The notes: generated by a model not told the origin, from the sequence alone. 64,000 bases of DNA from Thioclava sp. GXIMD2076 (GCF_037949795.1 NZ_CP149932.1:2407001-2471000); one strand, 5' to 3'. Shown: positions 25,834 to 34,994, numbered from the stretch's first letter. Translations and numbers: made by a program.

Positions 25834-25844
25834 GTTGTGGCCTT

Positions 25845-26681
25845 TCAGCTCTTCAATGTGGAAAGAAAGCCCGACAGGGCTTGGGAAACGGCAGCGTCTT
25901 GCATGCCGGACGAGGCAGCGCCGGACTTGCCCCCCTTGAGAGAAGCGAGCAACTGCCGCTCCTCGGATCTCGAAACACCCTGCTTTTGCAGGATCTGGCG
26001 CAGGCGGCGCTCGGCCTTCAACGCCGCGCCCCCGCTATTCTCGACCACGCTGGCCGAGATCTCGTCCGCGTCGAGGAAATCATCCGCGAAACCCTGATCA
26101 ACGGCATCCTTGCCACCAATCCATGTTTCGCGGTTCAGCATCTCCCGAACCTCGGTAACCTCAATGCCAGTGCGGGCGTGGTAGATATCAGCAGCCGTTG
26201 CATCAAACGGCTCCAGCCAATCAGCCACCTCGCGCTTGGCATGCTGATCTCCGAAGTCCAGAACTGCAGCGTTATGGATCATCAGGAAGCCAGCGCGGGC
26301 GATCTTGATCGTATCGCCGGCCATGGCGATAACCGACGCCGCCGAGGCAGCAATACCCACGATTTTCACCGTCACATGCCCCTTATGCTCGCGCAGGATA
26401 TTGTAGATCGACAGACCCTCGAAATAGTTTCCGCCTGGGCTGTTGATCGTCACTGTTACGTCCCGCTCGCCGATCGCACGCAGAGCTGCCGCGACACGGC
26501 GAGAGGTCACCCCTTCGCCCCAGTAATCCTCGCCAATCTGTTCCAGAATGGAGATCGTCGCATCGCTCTCACCCGAGGCGCGAACGTCTGGGTTCCAGCG
26601 CTTCAATGCCAGATCAGGGATCTGCGTCGCCATCCCCGGACGCACCGAAACATCCGCCATCGGCAGGTTACGCTTGCTCAT
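25845..26681 (-). CDS. Prohead maturation protease, ClpP-like
   Basis: A 278-residue protein. The ClpP fold shows in VTVTINSPGGNYFEGLSIYN. The active serine lies in GIAASAASVIAMAG, the histidine in FLMIHNAAV and an acidic residue follows in the C-terminal half. The tail after residue 215 is charged and helical and may aid co-assembly. It overlaps the portal stop by four bases and precedes the capsid gene. Confidence 0.9.
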   Translation of the reverse strand: MSKRNLPMADVSVRPGMATQIPDLALKRWNPDVRASGESDATISILEQIGEDYWGEGVTSRRVAAALRAIGERDVTVTINSPGGNYFEGLSIYNILREHKGHVTVKIVGIAASAASVIAMAGDTIKIARAGFLMIHNAAVLDFGDQHAKREVADWLEPFDATAADIYHARTGIEVTEVREMLNRETWIGGKDAVDQGFADDFLDADEISASVVENSGGAALKAERRLRQILQKQGVSRSEERQLLASLKGGKSGAASSGMQDAAVSQALSGFLSTLKS

Positions 26682-27904
26682 CCTTCATTCCCTTTCAGGT
26701 TCTCGATAGGCGCCATCGCCATCTGCGCCATCAGCTGATCAGCCGCGCCGCCTCGCGCCTGCTCGTTCAGTTTCGCACGGGCTTCGTCACGCGTCAGAAT
26801 GCCCACGCTCACCATCTTGTTCAGCAGATCCGCCTTGGATTTGCTGTCCATCTGCAACATGGCTTCGCGATTGAACTCGAAGAAGAACCGGCGTCCGGGA
26901 CCCGGCAAGACCAAGTCTTTCTGTATGCGCCGTTCGATCCGCGTCAGCAGTGGGTTGATCCCCATCGTCTGCCACGACAGCATGATCGCCTCGACCCCGC
27001 TGCCCCACATCGTCTGCCCTTCCGAGCTATGGCCGATGACAATCGGTGGAGTGCCGAACCAACGACACACATCCTCGATCTGGTGCCGACGAGTGGCGAG
27101 GAGCTGGACATCCTCAGGGTTCATCTGAAGCTGCTCGTATTTGAGCCCGGCTTCCAGAGCCATGATTTTTCCGACCTTCTTCGAGCCTGCATATTGCATC
27201 AGCATCGCGGTCAGCTGCTTTCGCTGAACATCGGTCAGGACCTGCTCGGAAGTCAGAACCCCTGACGGCATCATCCCATTTTCGAAGAAGGTCGCCGCAG
27301 CTTCATCTGCTGCCAGTGCCGCGCCCATGGATTGCAGGCCATATCGGACAGCGGACAGCCCCAGACCATCCCCAGACCCGAAACCACGGATATGGAACAC
27401 CTTGCTGGCTGGCATGGTATATTTCTTTCCCCGATCCCAGTAATCATAGACCAGATCGCCATCGCTATCGCGACGCGGGTCCGCGTTGATCAATGGTCGC
27501 AGACCAACGAGGCGGTTGCCGACCTGCAAACGCTCGGCGACGCCATTTCCACGCAACAGCGTATGGGCCACCATAGATTCCCAGAACTCGAGCCCCGTCT
27601 GTTCTCGGTTCGGGCTTTCCGACAGCATTCCCGCCAGATCATGGTCGACGGAAACTCGGGTGGCCCCGTCGCCCCGTTGATACATGTCGAGCGGCAGAGA
27701 GCCGATCACCGACGCTGTCCGCGATACGCAAGCCCAGACTGCCGAAAGCGACATCGCCGTTTCCGGTGACACGACTGCACCCGCTTTTGACTTCCGACCG
27801 AAGCTTGATAGCGGCTGCGCATCGGTCAGGTTTTCCCAGCCGGAGTGCCCTGCGGCAAGCTCGGCTTTCACGCCGCGCCACGCGGCCTTCATTATTCCGA
27901 TCAT
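26678..27904 (-). CDS. Portal protein
   Basis: A 408-residue HK97-type portal. Signs are SLSAVWACVSRTASVIGSLP, LLRGNGVAERL, VFHIRGFGSGDGLGLSAVRY, the wing and stem helices, and FGTPPIVIG. It forms the dodecameric DNA gate. It starts four bases inside the terminase gene. Confidence 0.93.
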   Translation of the reverse strand: MIGIMKAAWRGVKAELAAGHSGWENLTDAQPLSSFGRKSKAGAVVSPETAMSLSAVWACVSRTASVIGSLPLDMYQRGDGATRVSVDHDLAGMLSESPNREQTGLEFWESMVAHTLLRGNGVAERLQVGNRLVGLRPLINADPRRDSDGDLVYDYWDRGKKYTMPASKVFHIRGFGSGDGLGLSAVRYGLQSMGAALAADEAAATFFENGMMPSGVLTSEQVLTDVQRKQLTAMLMQYAGSKKVGKIMALEAGLKYEQLQMNPEDVQLLATRRHQIEDVCRWFGTPPIVIGHSSEGQTMWGSGVEAIMLSWQTMGINPLLTRIERRIQKDLVLPGPGRRFFFEFNREAMLQMDSKSKADLLNKMVSVGILTRDEARAKLNEQARGGAADQLMAQMAMAPIENLKGNEG

Positions 27905-29610
27905 ACCACCAGCACCGGGTTAGAGAGAAAGTCATCCAAGTTCTTCTGGGATGCCACAGGGTTCAGAAACATCAGCATTGCTGCGTCGAATATAGCCATC
28001 AGAGGATCGATTTTAGCCGCGCCAGATGCCTGCTTTGTGACCAGATATGTGCTGCCCTTTAGCACCTGTTTGGCGTTACCAACTGCCCACGCCATTATAG
28101 GCTGATCAGCGTGCAGAATGCGCCGAGACTCCAGCTTAAGCGCGACTGTCGAAATCGCCATCTGCAGCTTCCAGCCCTGCCCAACAGATTGCACCACAGG
28201 ATAGACAAGCTCCAGCTCCTCCAGAGCATCCTGCAACAGGGCAACCCCTGCCACGTCTAGGCCGATGCCGCTCTGTTCGGGAAGTTTCCCTGCAAGGCTG
28301 ACCTTCAGGCAAATCTCAGCAGCTTCTGCCGCCTGCTGCTCTGGTGTCTCCACGACAGCAAGATCTCCGTCCTCCTGGAAACCTCGCAGTGCATCTGCAA
28401 TCTTCGGGCGCTGTTCAAACACAGTCTTTCTGGCCCATGCTTTGCCCCAGATCAGCCACGCTTTGTCACGAGTTCTCCGCCCGATCACCGCCAAGGCCGC
28501 GAGGTCATCGGCGCCGCCCCAGTCCACACCTATCGTGCAAACCTCACACTGCGCGAGCAGCTCATCGAGGTTCATGCCGGGAATAGAAGCACCGTCCCAA
28601 TGGGGAGCTCCGGACCACGCATCCCCGCCAAGTCCTACGCCAATCTCGATATTGAGATGCTGACTCGCCCAGATCTGCTCAGCTTCCGGATTTGCCTTCC
28701 CGTTGTTTTCGTAATCATCGATGAGGGCTTCTTCGTCGATCGAGAGGCCGATATTTGGCAGAACCAAACTCCAGTTGCGTTGATCGCGCCAGTAGGTCTC
28801 ATCGCGTTGGAGTTCTTCGGGAAACTCATAGAGCACCGGTAGAAGGATCGGAGACCTTCCACCTTTTCCGTCACGGATAGCACGGGCTTTTTGAAGCTCA
28901 GATTTCCAGACGCCAGTCGGCATTTCATCAGACTGGGTGGTGATCATGAGCACCTTGCCACGCACCTTGGTGATGCCACCCCCCCTGATCTGCTGCATCA
29001 CTTTGGCAGCCTTGGCCTTTTTCCCCAGCTCGTGAAGCTCATCAATGATCGTCAGGACAGGGATCTCACCTGTAACGATCGATGTATCGAAGGTCTTCAC
29101 ATCCAGCGCAGTTTTAGTTTTCCGGCGCGTGATCGTCTTAAGATGATCTTGCACTTGAAAGATCTGCCGAAGTTTCTCGTCGAGATCGATCATTGATTGT
29201 GCCTGCGAGAACAGGCGCTCAGAGATATTCTGGCTGGGGCCAACCAACAACATCTGCCGGTTTGGGGCTTCCTCCATATAGAGCGCCGTCAGAGCCAATG
29301 CCGCCACATAGGTGGATTTCGAGTTCTTCTTTGGCACAAGGCACAGAAGCTCCCAAACGATCTCGCGGTGCGTCTCCGGGTCCTCACTCGCAAAGAACAC
29401 AACAAGGATGGCCTTGAACCAGTCGCCGCATGCCTCTGACAGCGGCGGGTTGCCAGGTATGTCCGGCAACCGAAGCCTATTGAAGAATGCCAGAACCTTG
29501 GCTGCCTTCTTCTCGTTGACAGGCACGTCTGCAATCGGAACCTCTCCCGCTTGTATTTTCTCCCACCAGTCAGGGCAGGCGAAGCGGGGCAAAGGCTCAA
29601 TGACGGACAT
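27901..29610 (-). CDS. Terminase large subunit
   Basis: A 569-residue packaging motor. The ATPase has a deviant Walker A area (VPKKNSKSTYVAALAL), MLLVGPSQNISERLFSQAQ, and Walker B VLTIIDELHELG. The nuclease part contains CTIGVDWGGADDLAALAVI with an acidic metal site and a late SGAAKIDPLMAIFDAAMLMF. It belongs with HK97-like terminases. The gene overlaps the small subunit gene by 14 bases. Confidence 0.93.
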   Translation of the reverse strand: MSVIEPLPRFACPDWWEKIQAGEVPIADVPVNEKKAAKVLAFFNRLRLPDIPGNPPLSEACGDWFKAILVVFFASEDPETHREIVWELLCLVPKKNSKSTYVAALALTALYMEEAPNRQMLLVGPSQNISERLFSQAQSMIDLDEKLRQIFQVQDHLKTITRRKTKTALDVKTFDTSIVTGEIPVLTIIDELHELGKKAKAAKVMQQIRGGGITKVRGKVLMITTQSDEMPTGVWKSELQKARAIRDGKGGRSPILLPVLYEFPEELQRDETYWRDQRNWSLVLPNIGLSIDEEALIDDYENNGKANPEAEQIWASQHLNIEIGVGLGGDAWSGAPHWDGASIPGMNLDELLAQCEVCTIGVDWGGADDLAALAVIGRRTRDKAWLIWGKAWARKTVFEQRPKIADALRGFQEDGDLAVVETPEQQAAEAAEICLKVSLAGKLPEQSGIGLDVAGVALLQDALEELELVYPVVQSVGQGWKLQMAISTVALKLESRRILHADQPIMAWAVGNAKQVLKGSTYLVTKQASGAAKIDPLMAIFDAAMLMFLNPVASQKNLDDFLSNPVLVV

Positions 29611-30073
29611 TCTGCTTGGTCTCCTGCTCTAGCTCGGCGGCGAGGGCCGCGTCTGCATCCAGCGCCAATGCCTCGTCTTGGATCTTCTTCCCAACCTTGG
29701 GCTTGGCCTCCTCTCGCGGCTTTCCAGCAAATGATCGCTCGGCTTCCATCTGGTCGAACTTTTCCATCAAGCGATCGACCTGGCGCATCGCACCCACGTT
29801 CCCCGCCAGGGCCGAGTTCATGGCCACCTCCAAACGGCGAGCATCGAACATATCGCGAGCGAGAGAGCGGATCTTAAGCTCCTGAAAAAAAAGGCGTCTG
29901 AAAGTCGGCAACGACATATGCATGACGCCAGAGATCCTCTCGTTCGACCAACCGACCGCCAGTAACATCTTGACTTTATTACGATCTTCCAATGTTGCCG
30001 TCTTGCGTGGGCGACCGAGCTTCCCAGAAGCGGCCTCTACAGGGTTCCCGAACAGGTCAAAAACGTCAGCCAT
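29597..30073 (-). CDS. Terminase small subunit (putative)
   Basis: The 158-residue protein starts at the ATG at 30073, with GGAGG about nine bases upstream; the longer frame to 30166 has no support. It has a helix-turn-helix (LEDRNKVKMLLAVGWSNERI, then SGVMHMSLPTFRRLFFQELK) and a helical oligomerisation region, as in small terminases. Position directly ahead of the large subunit supports it. A gap of 120 bases upstream holds no gene. Confidence 0.75.
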   Translation of the reverse strand: MADVFDLFGNPVEAASGKLGRPRKTATLEDRNKVKMLLAVGWSNERISGVMHMSLPTFRRLFFQELKIRSLARDMFDARRLEVAMNSALAGNVGAMRQVDRLMEKFDQMEAERSFAGKPREEAKPKVGKKIQDEALALDADAALAAELEQETKQNVRH

Positions 30074-30193
30074 AGAAAAAAACCTCCAACTGAGGGAGTG
30101 GCGGGTCTGCAGCCAAAGGCCCTCCAGACTTCCGACCCACCCCCTCCCATGTGTCATTCGCGCCACATTTCTCCCAATCGCGCCCGCAAACCT

Positions 30194-30415
30194 TCAGATC
30201 AGGGTCAACTGCACCGGATCGACCCGAGGCACTGCCCGCACCGGTCTGCAATCGGCACAGCGGCAGGCATCACCATGATCACGCACCCAGATCCGCGCAT
30301 CATCAGCGGTGATCGGCCAGCCATGCGCCGCCATCACCTCATCGACAAAGGCATCGGACTTTCCATCCTCGAACAGCAAGCCCGCCGCAACCGACAGCAT
30401 GAAGGCATCGGCCAT
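30194..30415 (-). CDS. Small phage protein of unknown function
   Basis: A 73-residue protein with a CRCADC cluster near the C-terminus that could bind zinc, after a helical first half (MLSVAAGLLFEDGKSDAFVD). The ATG at 30415 overlaps the HNH stop (TGATG). It probably belongs to the packaging block. Confidence 0.5.
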   Translation of the reverse strand: MADAFMLSVAAGLLFEDGKSDAFVDEVMAAHGWPITADDARIWVRDHGDACRCADCRPVRAVPRVDPVQLTLI

Positions 30416-30747
30416 CACCAGCCCCGCTTCTCTTCCCGTTGCTTGTCCCTATCGTGACATTGCTTGCACAGGCATTGCAGGTTGCCATCTTCCCAGAAGA
30501 GGGCTTCATCACCGCGATGCGCCCGCTTATGGTCAGCGACCAAGTGGCTCGTGTCCGCCTCAATCTTCCCGCAACGCTGGCAGGTGAAGAGATCTCGCAC
30601 CAGCACCGACCACCGCAGCTTCTGCCAGCGCCGCGTCTTGTACCATTTGCGCCAACTGGGCTCGACCCGCTGCCGCATCGGTTCCGCCTTGGCGACTGTC
30701 GTCGCAGGGCGGAGCCGACTCGGCGCAGGGGCGAGCCTGTTTGGCAT
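30415..30747 (-). CDS. HNH endonuclease
   Basis: The protein has 110 residues from the ATG at 30747 (AAGG upstream); an ATG at 30765 would add six. It has CQRCG and CKQCHD zinc cysteines around a LVADHKRAHRG core, followed by the asparagine NLQCLC. HNH enzymes beside terminase genes are needed for DNA cleavage during packaging in several HK97-like phages. Confidence 0.85.
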   Translation of the reverse strand: MPNRLAPAPSRLRPATTVAKAEPMRQRVEPSWRKWYKTRRWQKLRWSVLVRDLFTCQRCGKIEADTSHLVADHKRAHRGDEALFWEDGNLQCLCKQCHDRDKQREEKRGW

Positions 30748-30789
30748 AGCCTTGAGCCTGCCCATGCATGTCACCAATGTTCGGAAAGA

Positions 30790-30823
30790 CAAAGCGCCCG
30801 AGGTCTTTCAACCTTCGGGCGCT
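30790..30823 (-). terminator. Hairpin ahead of the packaging genes
   Basis: AGCGCCCG (30793-30800) and CGGGCGCT (30816-30823) pair perfectly and the stem extends with one mismatch. On the minus strand it is followed by TTTG only, so it is a weak terminator or an antitermination target between early and late leftward genes. Confidence 0.5.
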
Positions 30824-30862
30824 CGTGTGGTGCTGGCAGATTGTCAAATCGGACTGATGCAG

Positions 30863-31537
30863 TCAATAACTATTTTTCCACGGAGAGAGCACAGGCTGAG
30901 CACTGGTAACGATGATGGTGTCGAGATAGCCGGGAACGCGAAGCTGCGAAGCCACCTCCAGAAGCGCACCACACCAGTCAAGATAGGCTCGACGGCGCTT
31001 GGCCGTCTCCAAGCCACCACCAACGAAAGAGATCGGACAGCATCGACTGCCAACCTTCCGCAGGTTGCGCGACCGAGCCGAGCGATAGGACCAGTCATCA
31101 CCTTTGACCTCGAACGCAATCGATCTGCCCTCTTTGTCAAAGTCCCAACCCACCGGCACCACATGCCGCCGCGCCGATCCCCGCCAATCAGGCGCAGTCC
31201 CTGCCCGAGCATGCGTGGCCACCAGCACCGCCATCTCGCGCCCGAACATCGGGTTCAACTCCAGCGCCTCGACCGCCGCCGCGATCATCGCCGCGTCGGG
31301 ATGCACATGCGGCGCAGGGCCAGCGCCACCGCCATCGACCCGGCAACCGAGCTTGGCCTGTTGCATCATCCGCCATTCGGGCGAGACGCCCACGCGATCG
31401 AACTCATGCGCCCCGCTATGATCGAAATCCATCCGCGCATTCTCCGGCCCGAACGCCCATTCCAGCGCCGAGCGCACACTCATCACCCGAGGCCCCGCCG
31501 CTACGATCCGGTCCCGCCGCACATCCGTCATCATCAT
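30863..31537 (-). CDS. Unknown protein of Rhodobacterales phages
   Basis: The 224-residue protein starts at the ATG at 31537, overlapping the upstream stop by four bases. The N-terminal half has SVRSALEWAFGPENARMDFD and a histidine-rich stretch HVHPDAAMIAAAVEALELNP. The C-terminal half is basic (SYRSARSRNLRKVGSRCCPI). It is the last gene before the terminator and the HNH/terminase block, the slot where late regulators lie in lambda-like phages. No family recognised and no function assigned. Confidence 0.55.
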   Translation of the reverse strand: MMMTDVRRDRIVAAGPRVMSVRSALEWAFGPENARMDFDHSGAHEFDRVGVSPEWRMMQQAKLGCRVDGGGAGPAPHVHPDAAMIAAAVEALELNPMFGREMAVLVATHARAGTAPDWRGSARRHVVPVGWDFDKEGRSIAFEVKGDDWSYRSARSRNLRKVGSRCCPISFVGGGLETAKRRRAYLDWCGALLEVASQLRVPGYLDTIIVTSAQPVLSPWKNSY

Positions 31538-32127
31538 TGCTCTGCCTCTTTGCTTGCCCGAAATCTTTCGACAAGCGCAGCAACCCGCGCCTGCTTGTCG
31601 CGATACGCCTGTGCCCATGCCGCCTGATCCGGGGCGACAGGTAGATCCAGTGCGATCCGCTCCTCAATCCGCTCCAATCGGCTGTGGTGCTCGCGCGCCT
31701 CCTCACGCACCCTGCGCCGCGCTCCATCCGTAGCAGGCGGCACCTTATGCTGTTCGAGGTAATCCCATGTCTCGACCAGCGTCCCGCTCAGCACGGCGGC
31801 AGGCCCTTCGACCGACGAGAACCACGATACCAAGCAGCTCAGCTCATGAAGAGGGCGCGGATGGGCTCGCTCAGCCCAAACGCGCATAGTAACCGGCTCC
31901 GGCCATTGATCGCGCTTCGGGCCTTGTCCAAGCTGGATCATGAAATCCCGAAGCACCTTCAGGCTCTCATCGCTCATGTAAGCCATATAGTCAGCCAGCT
32001 CTGCGAAGTACTTCGCCTGCGCCTCGGTATCCATGCCCCGCTTGAACCGAAAGCCCACCGGCTCAAACAGGATACGCCGCACACGGGCGCGATTATTCTC
32101 AAGCTGCTGGTCCACTGCACTGTCCAT
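31534..32127 (-). CDS. Unknown phage early protein
   Basis: The 197-residue protein starts at the ATG at 32127 behind AAGGAG. It is mostly helical and charged, with a core LADYMAYMSDESLKVLRDFM and a C-terminal coiled-coil-like segment rich in R and E. It begins after a 181-base spacer with several TGTCC motifs and is translationally linked to the next gene. No family recognised. Confidence 0.55.
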   Translation of the reverse strand: MDSAVDQQLENNRARVRRILFEPVGFRFKRGMDTEAQAKYFAELADYMAYMSDESLKVLRDFMIQLGQGPKRDQWPEPVTMRVWAERAHPRPLHELSCLVSWFSSVEGPAAVLSGTLVETWDYLEQHKVPPATDGARRRVREEAREHHSRLERIEERIALDLPVAPDQAAWAQAYRDKQARVAALVERFRASKEAEQ

Positions 32128-32308
32128 GTCGTCGCTCCTTTCTCTCAGCAAATTCGGACTTATCCACAGTCACCACCCTTTTCCGTCCGGGATGCGGGTA
32201 ACTGTTATGTCTCTGTCTTTGTCCCTGTCGTGCAGGACACTTTTGTTTCTGTCCGAAATTCGTCTAAATCTGTCTTGCGGACAGATTGACGACACTTTGG
32301 ACAGAATT
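32128..32308. other. Non-coding spacer with TGTC-type repeats
   Basis: The 181-base spacer contains many TGTC or GACA elements. One is a perfect 8-base inverted repeat AATCTGTC/GACAGATT with a five-base loop (32267-32274 with 32280-32287). It adjoins the putative replication gene. It may carry a promoter, operator or replication origin; no choice can be made from sequence alone. Confidence 0.4.
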
Positions 32309-32944
32309 TCAGAAAGCCGAACGCGTCCGGTTCAGCTGCATCGTATGGGCCGACCATGCGCCAAGCGCTTGTTCGATCCAGACCGAAGTGCGGTAGCCAG
32401 AGCAGCGCTCCGACAGCCAGTCTTCAATCCACAGCACCGCGCCATCTTCTTCGGCCAGCGCCGCGTTATAGCTGGCCAGCGTCGTGCGCAGACGCTGCAA
32501 ACGCTTGGCCTTGTTGGCCGCGTCATTCTTGGCCTGATTGTCATGCTTGCGCGAGATCGCATCGGTGACCATCAGCAGCACATGTGGGTGATAGAGCCGC
32601 CGCGCCCCGCCCTTGGTCTGGCACGATTGCCACTTGTGCAGCGGGCCGTAATCCATCCGGCACAGCGCTTTGAAATGCGCCGAGTCGATGCGCAGATGAA
32701 AGGCGAGTTCGTCCAGGTCATCTGGCAAGGTGCCGACCGGCGTCTGCTCCATCGAGATGCAGATCAGGTCGAAATAGAGCGCCCGGCATTCCGCCGTGCC
32801 CTTGGCCCGCATTGACGAGTTGAGCCAGCGTCCGTGCTCCCATGCCATGAAGTGATGGCTGTCGAGGCGCGTGTTCTCGTCAAAGGGATATTCGAGAAGG
32901 TCCTCGGTATCGACGACCGTGAAGGCCCGCTCCACAACACCCAT
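32309..32944 (-). CDS. Putative replication-associated protein, DUF1376-like N-terminus
   Basis: The 211-residue protein starts at the ATG at 32944, behind AGGGGTGA. DSHHFMAWEHGRWLNSSMR followed by ALYFDLICISMEQTPVGTLP recalls the DUF1376/winged-helix start of phage replisome-organiser proteins. The middle segment AISRKHDNQAKNDAANKAKR is basic. It overlaps the upstream stop by one base. The replication role is inference. Confidence 0.45.
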   Translation of the reverse strand: MGVVERAFTVVDTEDLLEYPFDENTRLDSHHFMAWEHGRWLNSSMRAKGTAECRALYFDLICISMEQTPVGTLPDDLDELAFHLRIDSAHFKALCRMDYGPLHKWQSCQTKGGARRLYHPHVLLMVTDAISRKHDNQAKNDAANKAKRLQRLRTTLASYNAALAEEDGAVLWIEDWLSERCSGYRTSVWIEQALGAWSAHTMQLNRTRSAF

Positions 32945-33519
32945 CACATCACCCCTTTCGCTTCGACCATAACGGGCACCCCATGCGAGGCAGCCCATTG
33001 CACATCGGCCCAGATTTGCGGGCAACTCGCCCAGCCAGGGCAGGCAGGCACCCAGATCGCGCCGGCCGCATTGCGGAGACCCGCGACCTGTTTGGCCCAA
33101 CCGACCGGCTCATTGATTTTCAGATGCATATCGACCTCGAGCATCGCCGCCCCGAGGATCACAGGCGAGATCGGTAAGACGCCCATGCGCGAAAGCTCGG
33201 CACAGGCCCGCGCTGCAACCAGCACCATATATTCGGGCACTTCGCACAGACACAGCCGGAGCGTCGAGGCCACATAAACAGGCTTCCCGCCCGCATGGCC
33301 CACCACATCCGCTGGGCCAACCCCGAACACAATCGGGCCGGACCAATCCAGCGGCTTAGCCGAACGCGACAGCGCGGCCCAGTTTTCAAATGTAGAGGTC
33401 AAGACATCACCGCCTTGCACCCCTGCGAGCGAAGAAAGATACGGGACGGCTTGCGCCAACAAACCGCCCCATCGCGCCGCCCGACCGCGCACAGCAGCCG
33501 GGAAACACTTGCACGGCAC
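32944..33519 (-). CDS. DUF1937-like protein (nucleoside deoxyribosyltransferase-like fold)
   Basis: A frame of up to 191 residues. The C-terminal 120 residues have KPVYVASTLRL, SRMGVLPISPVILGAAMLEV and WVPACPGWASCPQIWADVQW, the sequence course of DUF1937, which is related to nucleoside 2-deoxyribosyltransferases. Substrate and activity are unknown. The start is unsure: the GTG at 33519 has no good ribosome site and the first 60 residues overlap another short frame. Confidence 0.5.
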   Translation of the reverse strand: MPCKCFPAAVRGRAARWGGLLAQAVPYLSSLAGVQGGDVLTSTFENWAALSRSAKPLDWSGPIVFGVGPADVVGHAGGKPVYVASTLRLCLCEVPEYMVLVAARACAELSRMGVLPISPVILGAAMLEVDMHLKINEPVGWAKQVAGLRNAAGAIWVPACPGWASCPQIWADVQWAASHGVPVMVEAKGVM

Positions 33520-33593
33520 CCACCACTCAAAAGAAGTGCCGCGCGCTCTGCCACAGAAAGGATTTTATCATGGCAAATCATCGTATCCATCAC
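33399..33593 (-). CDS. Possible short gene overlapping the DUF1937-like gene
   Basis: A 64-residue frame whose ATG at 33593 overlaps the upstream stop as ATGA, the spacing used throughout this operon. The product starts MMDTMICHDKILSVAERAAL and is rich in R and C. It overlaps the next gene by 121 bases, so either this is a short real gene or the true N-terminus of the next gene after a frameshift. Kept as uncertain. Confidence 0.3.
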   Translation of the reverse strand: MMDTMICHDKILSVAERAALLLSGGCRASVSRLLCAVGRRDGAVCWRKPSRIFLRSQGCKAVMS

Positions 33594-33823
33594 TCATCCC
33601 CCACGAATTCGAGGATATTGCGGGCGATCAAACGCGCCTGCGGAACGCTCAGCGCAGCGAAGGCCTCGGGCTTTCCATCGCCCTCTATCACCCGCACCAC
33701 GAACCCGCGCTGCGACATCGACACTTCGACCTCGGCGCCAGTAGTGTGATCGAAGACTTTGGCAGAAACCGTGGTGCGCGCCTCCTGCGGGCGGCGCGGC
33801 GCGGCGACTGTTCTCTCGACCAT
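33590..33823 (-). CDS. Small phage protein of unknown function
   Basis: A 77-residue protein from the ATG at 33823, which overlaps the upstream stop (TGATG). A basic first part is followed by a beta-prone AEVEVSMSQRGFVVRVIEGD and a helix QARLIARNILEFVGDE. No family recognised. Confidence 0.5.
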   Translation of the reverse strand: MVERTVAAPRRPQEARTTVSAKVFDHTTGAEVEVSMSQRGFVVRVIEGDGKPEAFAALSVPQARLIARNILEFVGDE

Positions 33824-34794
33824 CACGCCACCTCACGATCTGCGCGATATTGCAGCGCCTCGATCAGGGCCTCGGTTGCCATCTTACCCGTCCCGATAGC
33901 CGATCCGCAGATCAGCCGAAAACGCTTCATCATGGCCTTACCATCAATGCCCAGATCGGCGGCAACCATGTTCTGTTTCTGGCCGTCCAGCAGCGCCTTG
34001 CACATCGCCAGTTCGGTCACCGCGTCAAAGGCAGGATCGGCCTTGAGCCCTTTCAGCTTGCCCAGATAAGACAAGGCCTCAGGCGAGAGGACCGGCTCGG
34101 GCTCGGCCGCGACGGGCGCTGGAGCCGGTGCGGCCTCGCGATCCGCCAACTGACCATTGGCGATCATATATTTGATCTTTGAGCCAACCGACTGATTGCG
34201 GCGCCCCAGCACCTTGGCAATTTCCGGCACCGTCTTGCCCGCGCCATAAAGCTGGGCGAGCTTCTCCAGCTCCCCCGCTGAATAGGAACCCGTCAGATAT
34301 TCAGCATCGGCACTCACCCCAGTCTCAGCCTTTGCTTCCGGTGCCTCGACCCCAGCGCTGTCTGACGCTTCGTCCGGAATATCGCCAATCACCGGCCCGC
34401 GCGCCGCCGCCCCAGCCTCGTCAGCCAAGACCACACTGGTTAGCATTCCAGCATGCTTAGTGACAAACGGGCTAGCCCGCTCTTCCGGTGGAACCGAATG
34501 GAGGTCTGCAACCTCATCACCGGGCAAACACTGGCCGGCGGATAGCATTTGTTCCGGATCTGCCTCGGGTTCGCCATCAAGCAAGCCCATATGGTTGCCG
34601 AGAACAGTGCCAGTTTCAGCCAGCCTGGTCGCGTCCGGCCCGAAAGTCACGGCGATCAGCGCACCGTTGGCGCATTCGATGTCAAAGGCCAGATCCCAGC
34701 CCAAACGCTGCATATCCTCGCCCACGCGCACTAGCGCATGCTGATCAGCCGTTTTCTTCCGAAGCACATCAAGGCTCAAAAGCTCTTTGGTCAT
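33823..34794 (-). CDS. Multi-domain phage protein with two helix-turn-helix segments
   Basis: A 323-residue protein from the ATG at 34794 behind GGAGGG. The first 110 residues are a small alpha/beta domain, followed by an acidic linker. A Myb/GcrA-like helix-turn-helix covers SYSAGELEKLAQLYGAGKTV and PEIAKVLGRRNQSVGSKIKY. A proline-alanine linker leads to a second one near MVAADLGIDGKAMMKRFRLI. It is probably a DNA-binding early regulator; the target is unknown. Confidence 0.55.
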   Translation of the reverse strand: MTKELLSLDVLRKKTADQHALVRVGEDMQRLGWDLAFDIECANGALIAVTFGPDATRLAETGTVLGNHMGLLDGEPEADPEQMLSAGQCLPGDEVADLHSVPPEERASPFVTKHAGMLTSVVLADEAGAAARGPVIGDIPDEASDSAGVEAPEAKAETGVSADAEYLTGSYSAGELEKLAQLYGAGKTVPEIAKVLGRRNQSVGSKIKYMIANGQLADREAAPAPAPVAAEPEPVLSPEALSYLGKLKGLKADPAFDAVTELAMCKALLDGQKQNMVAADLGIDGKAMMKRFRLICGSAIGTGKMATEALIEALQYRADREVA

Positions 34795-34994
34795 CACCTT
34801 GCTCCCTCCATATCAGCAGCTTGTATGAGAATTGGCGCGGGGGCTTTCCGGCCACCACTGGCCCCCGCAACAGTGTTCACAACCGCTTCCAGCGGTTCCA
34901 CGCGCTGAAACAGCGTGGCCGGATTTTGCGCGATCATCGCCGCGCATCCGCGCCGCAGAGAGGTATCTGTGAATATGGCGCGGCTCATGTTCAT
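34794..34994 (-). CDS. Small phage early protein
   Basis: A 66-residue protein from the ATG at 34994, which shares one base with the upstream stop. It has RGCAAMIAQNPATLFQRVEP as a helical core. No family recognised. It is coupled with its neighbours on both sides. Confidence 0.45.
   Translation of the reverse strand: MNMSRAIFTDTSLRRGCAAMIAQNPATLFQRVEPLEAVVNTVAGASGGRKAPAPILIQAADMEGAR

Noticed and set aside
24349..26097. 582-residue plus-strand frame opposite capsid and protease genes
   Set aside because: Antisense shadow; the HK97 capsid and ClpP motifs lie on the minus strand.
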